This document shows, piece by piece, positions 25,428-32,545 of a DNA stretch of 39,414 bases; within the stretch, counting starts at the first letter, position 1, and the number at the start of each line of letters is the position of its first letter. The stretch covers positions 1 to 39,414 of the forward strand of contig CAIQAB010000028.1 of assembly GCA_903869675.1 (NCBI GenBank), given 5' to 3'. The translations under genes and the position numbers were made by a program. The stretch is from an uncultured Verrucomicrobiota bacterium (GTDB taxonomy: Bacteria; Verrucomicrobiota; Verrucomicrobiia; Opitutales; Opitutaceae). The notes below the pieces were generated by a model. The model was not told the DNA's origin. It saw nothing but the letters and a program-made list of their open reading frames with translations, and did no database searches.

Positions 25428-25916
25428 ATGTCCGCCGCCAAGGCCAAGAAAGACGCCAAGCGCTACACCGAGATCCGCAATGCCAAGGCGCTGCGTGACT
25501 TTGCCGTGGAGGAGCGCTTCGAGGCCGGCATCAAGCTGCAGGGCACCGAGGTAAAGGCCATCCGTGCCGGCCGGGCCCAGATCAACGATGCCTTCGGCCG
25601 TTTTGAGAAAGGCGAGCTCTGGCTGCTCAACGCCCACATCGACGAGTATGCGTATGGCAATCTAAACAACCATGCCACCCGCCGCACCCGCCAGTTGCTC
25701 CTGCATAAACACGAGCTGCGCAAGATCGCCCAGGCCCTGCAAATCGGGGGCTACGCGCTCGTCCCGCTCCGCCTCTACTTCAAGGAGGCCCTGGTGAAGG
25801 TGGAGATCGCGCTCTGCACCGGCAAAAAACTGCACGACAAGCGGGACGACCTGAAAAAACGCGTGGTCACGATGGAGATGAAGCAGGCGATCAAGCAGGC
25901 CAACCAGCGCCGTTGA
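25428..25916 (+). CDS. smpB: SsrA-binding protein SmpB
   Basis: SmpB binds tmRNA and brings it to stalled ribosomes for trans-translation. The 162-residue product shows the family order: NAKALRDFAVEERFEAGIKL near the start, GTEVKAIRAGRAQINDAF, then WLLNAHIDEYAYGN. The basic RRTRQLLLHKHE and the C-terminal KKLHDKRDDLKKR tail follow. Length is normal. No ssrA gene is seen in the window. The start ATG gives MSAAKAKKDAKRYTE, typical of the lineage; no Shine-Dalgarno precedes it. Confidence 0.97.
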   Translation: MSAAKAKKDAKRYTEIRNAKALRDFAVEERFEAGIKLQGTEVKAIRAGRAQINDAFGRFEKGELWLLNAHIDEYAYGNLNNHATRRTRQLLLHKHELRKIAQALQIGGYALVPLRLYFKEALVKVEIALCTGKKLHDKRDDLKKRVVTMEMKQAIKQANQRR

Positions 25917-25977
25917 TCCCTCGCCCTGCATCCCGGGCTGGACGCGCGCGAATCCTGCGACGACTTTCCCCAACGAC

Positions 25978-26913
25978 ATGAGCACCGGTCCCCTCCTCTC
26001 CCACGTCACCATCCGCGTCCCCGGCAGCACCTCGAATTGCGGGGCCGGCTTTGATACCCTCGGTCTGGCGCTCGCCGTTTACAACCGCGTGAGCCTGTGG
26101 CGCGAGGAAGCGCCGGAGGCGGCCGCCGGCTGGCGCCCCCGGCCGGAGCGCGAGGCGGATGGCCGCGCGGAAAAGATGGTCGCCGCCGCCGCCGAGGCCT
26201 TCGGGCGCTTGGCGCGGGTGGGCGGCTTTGCCTTTGCCTACCGCATCGAGGGTGAGGTCCCGCCCGCCCGCGGACTGGGCTCCTCCATAACCGTGATCGG
26301 CGGGATCCTCGCCGGTTTAAACTTGCTTTGCGGCGCCCCTTTGTCCCGCGAACAACTCGTGGCGGTGGCTTCCCATCTCGAGGGCCATCCGGACAACGCC
26401 GCCGCCGGCCTGCTCGGGGGCTTCTGCGTCGCGCGCTGCGAACCGGTGAAAAACGACTACCTCGGCACCATCCGCGTCGTGGTGCCGCCGACCCTGCGCT
26501 TTGTGGTGGCGTCGCCCTCGGTCGAGTTGCTCACCAAGGAATCGCGGGGCGTGCTGCCCGCGACGCTGCCGTATTTTGACGCGGTGCGCAGCATCAACGC
26601 CGCGGCCTACCTCGTGGCGGCCTTCGCCACCGGGGACTACGCCCGGCTGCGCGACGCGGCGGGCGACTTCATGCACGAGCCCTACCGCCTGCCCAAGATC
26701 CGGGGCGGGCGCGAGGCCATCGCGGCCGGTCTGGCGGCCGGGGCGCTCACGGGCTGGCTCAGTGGCAGCGGCTCGAGCGTGCTTTGCGTGGCCGATGCCG
26801 GCACCGCCCCGCAGGTCGGCGCCGCGATGCTGGCCGCCTTCGCCGCCGCCGGCGTGCCGGCCGAGGTGCGGGATCTCGCGGCGGATAACGTCGGCTACGT
26901 CGTCGAGGGTTGA
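25978..26913 (+). CDS. thrB: Homoserine kinase
   Basis: This 311-residue GHMP kinase phosphorylates homoserine in threonine biosynthesis. The N-terminal VPGSTSNCGAGFDTLGLAL is typical of ThrB. The ATP-binding motif 2 is PPARGLGSSITVIGG, followed by SHLEGHPDNAAAGLLGG, and the third motif is LSGSGSSVLCV. Length is normal. It is 61 bp after smpB and 22 bp before trmL in the same direction. No other threonine gene is in the window. Confidence 0.95.
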   Translation: MSTGPLLSHVTIRVPGSTSNCGAGFDTLGLALAVYNRVSLWREEAPEAAAGWRPRPEREADGRAEKMVAAAAEAFGRLARVGGFAFAYRIEGEVPPARGLGSSITVIGGILAGLNLLCGAPLSREQLVAVASHLEGHPDNAAAGLLGGFCVARCEPVKNDYLGTIRVVVPPTLRFVVASPSVELLTKESRGVLPATLPYFDAVRSINAAAYLVAAFATGDYARLRDAAGDFMHEPYRLPKIRGGREAIAAGLAAGALTGWLSGSGSSVLCVADAGTAPQVGAAMLAAFAAAGVPAEVRDLAADNVGYVVEG

Positions 26914-26935
26914 GCCCGTTCCGGGGTATCCGGCC

Positions 26936-27400
26936 ATGCTGCACGTTGTCCTCCACTGTCCGGAGATTCCGCAAAACACGGGAAACATCGGCCGTATGTG
27001 CGCCATCACGCGCTCCCGGCTGCACCTCATTCATCCGCTGGGTTTCAAGATCACCGACGCCGCCCTGCGCCGCGCCGGTATGGATTATTGGTTCTCGCTC
27101 GATGTGCACCAGCACGCCGATTGGGCGGCGTTCAAGGCCAGCCCGCACGCTCCGTCGCGCCTCTGGCTGATCGAGACGGGCCCGGTTCGCACCATTTGGG
27201 ATGCGGCGTTCGCCGATGGGGACGGGCTGGTCTTCGGCAACGAAGGCCGCGGGTCTCCGGCCTGGCTCTACGAGGAGTTTGGCGCGGACCGCAGCCTCAC
27301 GATCCCACAGGCCAACACGGCGCTGCGTTCGCTCAATCTCAGCACGGCGGCGGGCGTGGCCTGCTACGAGGCGCTGCGCCAGATCGGGATGCCGGCCTGA
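26936..27400 (+). CDS. trmL: tRNA (cytidine/uridine-34 2'-O)-methyltransferase TrmL
   Basis: The 154-residue SPOUT-class enzyme methylates the wobble ribose of certain leucine tRNAs. Motifs in order are VLHCPEIPQNTGNIGRMC, FGNEGRGSPAWLYE, and the trefoil-knot region LTIPQANTALRSLNLSTAAG followed by VACYEALRQ. The start is the ATG giving MLHVVLHCPEIPQ, just after thrB; the frame stays open far upstream inside thrB but that part is not coding. E. coli TrmL is 157 residues. Confidence 0.95.
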   Translation: MLHVVLHCPEIPQNTGNIGRMCAITRSRLHLIHPLGFKITDAALRRAGMDYWFSLDVHQHADWAAFKASPHAPSRLWLIETGPVRTIWDAAFADGDGLVFGNEGRGSPAWLYEEFGADRSLTIPQANTALRSLNLSTAAGVACYEALRQIGMPA

Positions 27401-27760
27401 CCGGTCGGCGATGGCCGCAGGCCGCGCCATGGCGTCGTCGGCGCCCCCGCGCTCGATATCCAGCCGGGTTTAACCGCACGCCTCCCGGCCGTGGGGCATC
27501 GGAACGGACGGGTGGTGTCGCGAGCCTCCACGGGAAGCAAGACGGTGCGATTTCTATCCGCGAGGCCGTGGGTTGTTCGTCTGGCTGGAAAAAGCGGTTC
27601 ACGAAGATACGAAGGGCAAAACGGGCGCGCCGCCTATCGGCGCTTTTTCGTCCGACTTTAGGGTCTGTGCTGAAATTGTTGTTAAGACCTCGCCCGGACG
27701 TGCCGTAGATTCAAGGCTGAGGTCCTCTTGTGGGGCGCGCAACGTCCTTCCTGCTACTCT
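27401..27760. other. Spacer between trmL and cheA
   Basis: This 360-bp spacer contains no convincing gene. It has a terminator-like hairpin at 27627-27648 and a CACGAAGATACGAAGG stretch at 27602-27617 of a kind common as short repeats in this phylum. No strong promoter for cheA is evident. Confidence 0.5.
27627..27648 (+). terminator. Probable terminator downstream of trmL
   Basis: GCGCCG pairs with CGGCGC across a 5-nt loop, followed by TTTTT. It is 227 bp after trmL, far for a terminator, so it may serve another transcript or end long read-through. Confidence 0.55.
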
Positions 27761-29443
27761 ATGCCACTCCAGGCCAATTCCTTTTCCCAGATTGATGACT
27801 TGCTTAACCGCCTCTCCGGCGAATCCATCTTTGCCCAGCCGGGCAGCGAAGACGGTCTCGTGCCCGCCTACAATCTGTTGAATGAAATTATCGGCCTGGT
27901 CGGCGAGGTGCCGGAATTGGTCGGTCCGATGCGGGAACTGCTGGACCGGCTCGATGGTTTATTGAGCGGTGCCCGGCCTTTTGATGCCGCCGCCGTGGAG
28001 CACCTTCGCAAGGTCGTGGCCTGGCTGCCGGTCGCGTTGATGACCGCGCGCCTCGGGCCACGCATGGCAGTCGAAGGCCCCCCGCTGGTGGAGTCCAGTT
28101 CGGCCGCGGTTGCCGGCTCCGAGCCGGTTGCGAAAACGGTGGCCGCGGATGCGGAACCGGCGGAAGAGTTGCTCGAGTTGCAGATGGAGGAGAACCGGGA
28201 GTTCCTCGGTGATTTCCATGCGGAGGCGCTGGACCACCTGCAGCAGATCGAGGCCGCACTGCTGGTGCTGGATGTTAACCCAACCGATCGCGATGCGCTC
28301 AACGGTCTGTTCCGCTCCTTTCACTCGATCAAGGGCGTCTCGGGTTTTCTGAATCTCCGGCCCATGCACCGTCTCACCCACGAGGTGGAGACTATCCTCG
28401 ATCTGGCGCGCACCGACCGTCTCCGGCTGAGCCCCCCCATCATCACGGAAATCCTGCGCAGTCGCGACGCCATTCATGAGATGGTGGGCCAGATCACGAA
28501 CGCGCTCGAGCAGGGCAATCTGCCTGACCGCATCATCCCGGTGAATGAGTTGATTAAGTCCGTGCGTGAGCTGGCCCCGGCGTGGGTCAAGCCGGCCGCG
28601 GGCGAGGCGGCCGGCCACTCGCCGGAAAGCGCGCCGCCTTTCGGCTCAGGCGCTGCCAACCAGGCCGCGAAAGGCGCGTCCAGCTCGTCCGTTCGCGTGA
28701 AAATCGAGAAACTCGATTCGCTGGTCGATTTGGTGGGCGAGTTGGTGATGGTGCGGAGCCAGTTGGAGGAATCCACCCGGGCCTTTGCGGTGGAGGGGGA
28801 GGCGAGCACCCGTAATCTCGCCCGGCTGAGCCGTATAACTGACGAGCTCCAGCTCATGGCGATATCGCTGCGCGTAGTCCCGATAAAACCCACCTTTCAG
28901 CGCATCGAGCGGCTGGTGCGAGACCTTGCCCTGGCGGTCGGCAAGCAGGTGCTCTTCGAGACCTGCGGCGCGGAAACCGAGGTGGATCGCACCCTGGTGG
29001 AGGGGATCGTGGATCCTCTCGTGCACATGGTGCGTAACTCGCTCGACCACGGCATCGAGACCGTCGAGCGCCGCCATGCGGCCGGCAAACCCGCGCAAGG
29101 GCGGCTGCGGCTCGCTGCCTTCCCGGAGGACGGCAGTCTCGTGCTCGAGCTCGCCGACGATGGCCAGGGCATCGACGCTGCGCGCGTCCTCGCCAAGGCC
29201 CAGGCCCAGGGGCTGGTGCCGGCCGGTGCGACCCCGTCTCCGGACGAGGTGTTGAATTTCATTTTTCTCCCCGGCTTTTCCACGGCGGAGAAAGTCACCT
29301 CCGTCTCTGGCCGCGGCGTCGGTATGGATGTGGTGAAGCGTAACATCGACCGCCTCCGCGGTCAGATTCAGATCAGCACCCAGCCGGGCATAGGCACGAC
29401 CTTCCGCATCCGGCTGCCGCTCAACCCGGGGATCATCAGCTGA
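27761..29443 (+). CDS. cheA: CheA-type chemotaxis histidine kinase lacking the CheW-like domain
   Basis: The 560-residue protein has an HPt domain at about 148-240 with phospho-acceptor His188 in FRSFHSIKGVSGFL. A dimerisation domain follows (VRVKIEKLDSLVDLVGELVM), then the ATPase domain with the N box MVRNSLDHGIE, G1 DDGQGID and G2 SGRGVGMDVVK. The protein stops at FRIRLPLNPGIIS. That is exactly where the CheW-like P5 domain normally begins (LPLTLAII...). No CheW-like remnant follows, since the opposite gene starts 6 bp later. Without P5 it should not dock on CheW and receptor arrays in the standard way. The N-terminal 145 residues have no recognised domain. The start MPLQANSFSQIDD is preferred over an ATG 11 codons earlier. 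Confidence 0.92.
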   Translation: MPLQANSFSQIDDLLNRLSGESIFAQPGSEDGLVPAYNLLNEIIGLVGEVPELVGPMRELLDRLDGLLSGARPFDAAAVEHLRKVVAWLPVALMTARLGPRMAVEGPPLVESSSAAVAGSEPVAKTVAADAEPAEELLELQMEENREFLGDFHAEALDHLQQIEAALLVLDVNPTDRDALNGLFRSFHSIKGVSGFLNLRPMHRLTHEVETILDLARTDRLRLSPPIITEILRSRDAIHEMVGQITNALEQGNLPDRIIPVNELIKSVRELAPAWVKPAAGEAAGHSPESAPPFGSGAANQAAKGASSSSVRVKIEKLDSLVDLVGELVMVRSQLEESTRAFAVEGEASTRNLARLSRITDELQLMAISLRVVPIKPTFQRIERLVRDLALAVGKQVLFETCGAETEVDRTLVEGIVDPLVHMVRNSLDHGIETVERRHAAGKPAQGRLRLAAFPEDGSLVLELADDGQGIDAARVLAKAQAQGLVPAGATPSPDEVLNFIFLPGFSTAEKVTSVSGRGVGMDVVKRNIDRLRGQIQISTQPGIGTTFRIRLPLNPGIIS

Positions 29444-29449
29444 TTATGC

Positions 29450-30721
29450 TCAGGAATAGACCAGCAAGCGCTGGGTGATGGGGGTCATGAGATTGTGGCT
29501 GCGTATCTTTGAAATCGTGCCCGAGCTGAGCGACTGGCCTTCCCCCACCAGCAGCATGCCGTGCGGGCTGTAGAGGCCGCCGGCCAGCACCATGCCGGGA
29601 CTCAGGTCATCAAGCATGATTTCACGCACGCTGCGGGGCAGCGGGCTGAGGTGGGTGGTGGCGCGGAAGAGCCGCACCGCCTCCGGGTCGAGGGCCTTGC
29701 CCGCCTGGGCGGTCACTTCCTCCAGGGCCTGTCCCGAGGGGCGCCCGCATTCCACAAACCACACCGCCACGGCCAGGCAGCGGGCGGTCCACGGAATCGC
29801 TTGACCGGCCAGCCCGTCGGGGTAGCCGGTGCCGTCGAAACGCTCGTGGTGGGCCCGGATGGTTTCACCCACGTGGCTGCGGCTGTCGAGGTGCGCGGCC
29901 AATGTCTGGCTGTAGATCGGGTGACTATGGATGCCCGCGAGTTCGCGCTCGGTCAGGCTCGCAGGCTCCCGGCGGAAACTGCGCAGGACCTCGCGGGAGA
30001 CGCCGATCAGGCCCAGATCACAGATCCAGGCGCTGGTCTTCAACACGTGGCGCTCCTCGTCGGTGAAGTGTTCGGAAGCGCACATCTGCCGGGCCACCGC
30101 CGCGATCGCCTGCGTCTGGCCGGCGAGATAGGGGTCGTAGGTGGCGAGGATGCGGCTGCAGAGTTCCAGTGAGTAGTCATAACGCCGGCCGAGCTCTTGG
30201 TTGGCCTCGTCGAGCGAGTGGCTTTGGGCCTCGAGCTGGATGATCTGCCGGGCATAGGCCGAGTTGGCGTCGGTCAGGCGGCGGTTCAGTTCGGAGCTTT
30301 CGGCCAGCAGGCGCTGGTTCTGGGTGAGCAGCTCGTGGCGGTTTACGGCGTTGCGCACGGTGGCGAGCAACTCTTCGCGCAGCCAGGGCTTGGCGATGAA
30401 GCGGTAGATTTCACCCTTGTTGATCGCATCGACCAGCGTGGGCAGGGACAGCACGGCGGTGACCAGCACCCGCGAGGCGTTGGGCTGGATGCGCTGGCAC
30501 TCGACGAGAAAATCCAGCCCGGACATATCCGGCATCAGGTGGTCCGAGATGATCACGCCAAACATCCTTTGGCGCAGCGCGGCGAGGCCGCCGGCGGCGT
30601 CGCCGGCGGCGGCCACTTGATAGCCCTGCCTCTCCAGGAGTTCCTTGAGCGCGGCGAGGATGCGCGGCTCGTCGTCCACGACGAGGATCGTTTTGGAAAT
30701 CTGGTTCTCAGTTTCGGGCAT
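29450..30721 (-). CDS. Receiver domain plus degenerate HD-GYP domain protein
   Basis: The 423-residue protein has an N-terminal receiver (TILVVDDEPR, phospho-acceptor Asp60 in IISDHLMPDMSG, Lys111 in FIAKPW). A coiled-coil linker follows at 125-185, then an HD-GYP-like domain. HHERFDGTGYP is intact at 291-301. The metal-binding HD is replaced by Cys234-Asp235 in AWICDLGLIG, and the later AVADVFDA motif reads AVAVWFVE. Loss of these ligands predicts poor or absent c-di-GMP phosphodiesterase activity, so it may be a c-di-GMP sensor or an interaction module. The C-terminal LSPGMVLAGGLYSPHGMLL domain is typical of RpfG relatives. It converges with cheA, 6 bp apart. Confidence 0.88.
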   Translation of the reverse strand: MPETENQISKTILVVDDEPRILAALKELLERQGYQVAAAGDAAGGLAALRQRMFGVIISDHLMPDMSGLDFLVECQRIQPNASRVLVTAVLSLPTLVDAINKGEIYRFIAKPWLREELLATVRNAVNRHELLTQNQRLLAESSELNRRLTDANSAYARQIIQLEAQSHSLDEANQELGRRYDYSLELCSRILATYDPYLAGQTQAIAAVARQMCASEHFTDEERHVLKTSAWICDLGLIGVSREVLRSFRREPASLTERELAGIHSHPIYSQTLAAHLDSRSHVGETIRAHHERFDGTGYPDGLAGQAIPWTARCLAVAVWFVECGRPSGQALEEVTAQAGKALDPEAVRLFRATTHLSPLPRSVREIMLDDLSPGMVLAGGLYSPHGMLLVGEGQSLSSGTISKIRSHNLMTPITQRLLVYS

Positions 30722-31055
30722 GGGCGGCGGGGGTGGGGTGGCAGTGCCGGACGATCTGTTGGGCGATAGTTTCGCCGGGCCGTTGGTGCTCGACGCCCCG
30801 TGATTCCCGGGCCGCGTTCGCCATTCCGCAGGCGACATGGGCGGCCCGGCCCGGCGCGCCAGGGGCCGGGCCGGCTCTGCGCCGCAGGGTAGCCCCATTC
30901 CCCGGCGTGCCCAAGGCGATGCCGGAGGGCAGCCCAGCGAGGCCTGCCTCATTCCCTAGCTGTGTCACAACCCGTTGCCGGTGATGGATTCCCGGCTTAA
31001 TACCACCGCGGCGACCGGCGCTATCGCCGCTAAATTCATAGTTGTTTGAGCTCAT
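30708..31055 (-). CDS. Possible small upstream ORF of the HD-GYP gene
   Basis: This is a 115-residue frame that I do not recognise (MSSNNYEFSGDSAGRRGG at the start, Pro/Ala/Gly-rich later). It is kept because its ATG has GAGGAG six bases upstream, the clearest Shine-Dalgarno in the window. A GATAAT lies a few bases further upstream (31071-31076 on the plus strand), and its end overlaps the start of the receiver/HD-GYP gene by 14 bp. The second half looks like non-coding GC-rich sequence, so it could be a leader whose reading frame is accidental. Confidence 0.3.
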   Translation of the reverse strand: MSSNNYEFSGDSAGRRGGIKPGIHHRQRVVTQLGNEAGLAGLPSGIALGTPGNGATLRRRAGPAPGAPGRAAHVACGMANAARESRGVEHQRPGETIAQQIVRHCHPTPAAHARN

Positions 31056-31219
31056 GGACTCCTCTCTCAAATTATCGTCTCCAAACCCCAAAAATGAACG
31101 CTTGGGCTGATTTTCCTTAAAAGAAGTGCCTGCAGTCTCCTCGGCATATTTTGCCTAGCCCGGCCCGAAGCTCGACTCCGGCGGGTTTTTTCCAGGCTTT
31201 TTTATTTTTAAAGCACTTT
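31056..31219. other. Divergent regulatory region before flgB
   Basis: This AT-richer spacer lies between the minus-strand HD-GYP transcription unit and the plus-strand flagellar operon. It contains T-rich and A-rich tracts (31186-31213) just before the flgB promoter. No gene is seen. Confidence 0.5.
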
Positions 31220-31249
31220 ATGACATCGTTTTGTATATGTAGATAAAAT
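31220..31249 (+). promoter_or_regulatory. Probable sigma-70-type promoter of the flagellar operon
   Basis: ATGACA (31220-31225) and TAAAAT (31244-31249) are separated by 18 bp; each differs from the consensus hexamer at one position. The start point would be near 31256, giving a leader of about 28 nt. That leader carries GGGGATGG as a possible ribosome site seven bases before the flgB ATG. A sigma-54-like GG-N10-GC element overlaps at 31252-31267. Confidence 0.65.
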
Positions 31250-31251
31250 GG

Positions 31252-31267
31252 TGGCACTGGCAGTGCT
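31252..31267 (+). promoter_or_regulatory. Sigma-54-like element overlapping the flgB leader
   Basis: TGGCACTGGCAGTGCT has the invariant GG (31253-31254) and GC (31265-31266) spaced by exactly 10 bp, and a perfect TGGCAC. The -12 half is GTGC instead of TTGC. Initiation would fall near 31278, only about six bases before the flgB ATG, which argues against it as the main promoter. Confidence 0.35.
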
Positions 31268-31283
31268 TGGGGATGGCCTTGTC

Positions 31284-31676
31284 ATGATTCAACCCGTAGC
31301 CAACTCCCTCAACTACCAGCTTGCGCGCAAGCTGCTGGATGCGTCGGTGCTGCGTCAGGAGGCGATCGCAACGAACATTGCGAACGCCGAGACGCCCGGA
31401 TTTCGCCGGCTGGATGTTTCCGCGGACTTTGCCTCCACCCTGCGCGCCCGTTTCTCAGGCGGAGCCCAGCCCAAGTCTTCGGAAATCGAGTCTTTGACTC
31501 CGAGGCTCGCCGAGGATCCTGCGGTTCGTGCGGTGCGTCCGGATGGCAACAGCGTGGAGATCGAGAGCGAGCTGCTGGAGATGAATCGTAATCACGTCGA
31601 TCACGAGTTCCTCACCGACCTCGTGAGCCGGGATATCAAACAACTCAAGATGGCCATCACCGGCCGTGTAACCTGA
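31284..31676 (+). CDS. flgB: Flagellar basal-body rod protein FlgB
   Basis: The 130-residue proximal rod protein has the conserved N-terminal helix and motif VLRQEAIATNIANAETPGFRR and a C-terminal rod helix (MNRNHVDHEFLTDLVSRDIK). It assembles in the periplasm after export by the flagellar type III system. I start at ATG 31284, giving MIQPVANSLNYQLARKLLD. An in-frame ATG at 31248 would place the promoter elements inside the coding region. It is the first gene of the flagellar operon, 14 bp before flgC. Confidence 0.95.
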   Translation: MIQPVANSLNYQLARKLLDASVLRQEAIATNIANAETPGFRRLDVSADFASTLRARFSGGAQPKSSEIESLTPRLAEDPAVRAVRPDGNSVEIESELLEMNRNHVDHEFLTDLVSRDIKQLKMAITGRVT

Positions 31677-31690
31677 GCCCCCTTTTAAAC

Positions 31691-32119
31691 ATGGACCTCC
31701 TTTCCGGCATTTCCGCCACGTCCGGCGCGCTGAACGCCCAGCGCACCCGTCTCGATGTGATCGCCCAGAACATCGCCAACGCCCGCACCACCCGCGGGCC
31801 GGACGGCCGGGCTTATCAGCGCCGCGTGGTGAGTTTTGAGAGCGAGCTGCTGCGCTCCTCGAGTCCGGACGGCCGTGGTAACTCCGGCCTCTCAACGGTG
31901 CGAGTCGCCGGTATCGGCACGGATACTTCGCCGGGGCAGCGTATTTCCGATCCCGGCCACCCGGACGCCGATGCGCAGGGTATGGTCACTCTGCCCAACG
32001 TGAATCTTGCCTTCGAGATGGTGGACTTGATCACCGCCTCCCGCGCCTACGAGGCCAACCTCTCGGTGGCGAAAAACTCCCGCCAGATGGCAATGAAGAC
32101 CCTTGAGATCGGCCGCTGA
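31691..32119 (+). CDS. flgC: Flagellar basal-body rod protein FlgC
   Basis: The 142-residue rod protein begins MDLLSGISATSGALNAQRTR and continues LDVIAQNIANARTT, the classical N-terminal rod motif. It ends with the rod helix RAYEANLSVAKNSRQMAMKTLEI. The central region (GIGTDTSPGQRISDPGHPDA) is typical of FlgC. It is exported and joins FlgB in the proximal rod. It lies between flgB and fliE in the same operon. Confidence 0.96.
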   Translation: MDLLSGISATSGALNAQRTRLDVIAQNIANARTTRGPDGRAYQRRVVSFESELLRSSSPDGRGNSGLSTVRVAGIGTDTSPGQRISDPGHPDADAQGMVTLPNVNLAFEMVDLITASRAYEANLSVAKNSRQMAMKTLEIGR

Positions 32120-32152
32120 GCCGTGCCTCGCCGCTCTTAACCGCTTTTCGTC

Positions 32153-32488
32153 ATGCTCCCCGTTTCCGCCGCCTCCTCCCTCGCCGCCCGCTCGCTGCAA
32201 TTCCAGCCCGAGGTGGAGCGCGTTCGTTCGCCCGCCCTAGAAAAAGCCGGTGGCACGCCGGCTCCGGGCGGCGATTTCGGGTCCGTCTTTGAGCGCATGG
32301 TCAACGACGTCGAGACCCGCCAGGCCGACGCCTCCGAGGTGACGCGCTCGGTGTTGCTCGGCGAAAACCCTAACCTGCACCAGAGCGTGCTGGCGATGCA
32401 GGAAGCCTCCCTTTCCTTCAGCCTGATGGTCGAGGTCCGCAACAAAGTCGTGGAATCCTACCAGGAATTGATGCGCATGCCGGTCTAG
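32153..32488 (+). CDS. fliE: Flagellar hook-basal body complex protein FliE
   Basis: The 111-residue protein shows the FliE C-terminal pattern SVLLGENPNLHQSVLAMQEA followed by SFSLMVEVRNKVVESYQELM and a terminal RMPV. FliE links the MS ring to the rod and is the first protein exported. The N-terminal 45 residues are flexible and Pro/Ala-rich. The gene is 33 bp after flgC and 57 bp before fliF. Confidence 0.95.
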   Translation: MLPVSAASSLAARSLQFQPEVERVRSPALEKAGGTPAPGGDFGSVFERMVNDVETRQADASEVTRSVLLGENPNLHQSVLAMQEASLSFSLMVEVRNKVVESYQELMRMPV

Positions 32489-32545
32489 GCGCGCTCCCCC
32501 CGTCACCCTCTTCGTTTTCTCCCGCTCCCTTCCCTTTTTTAAGAA

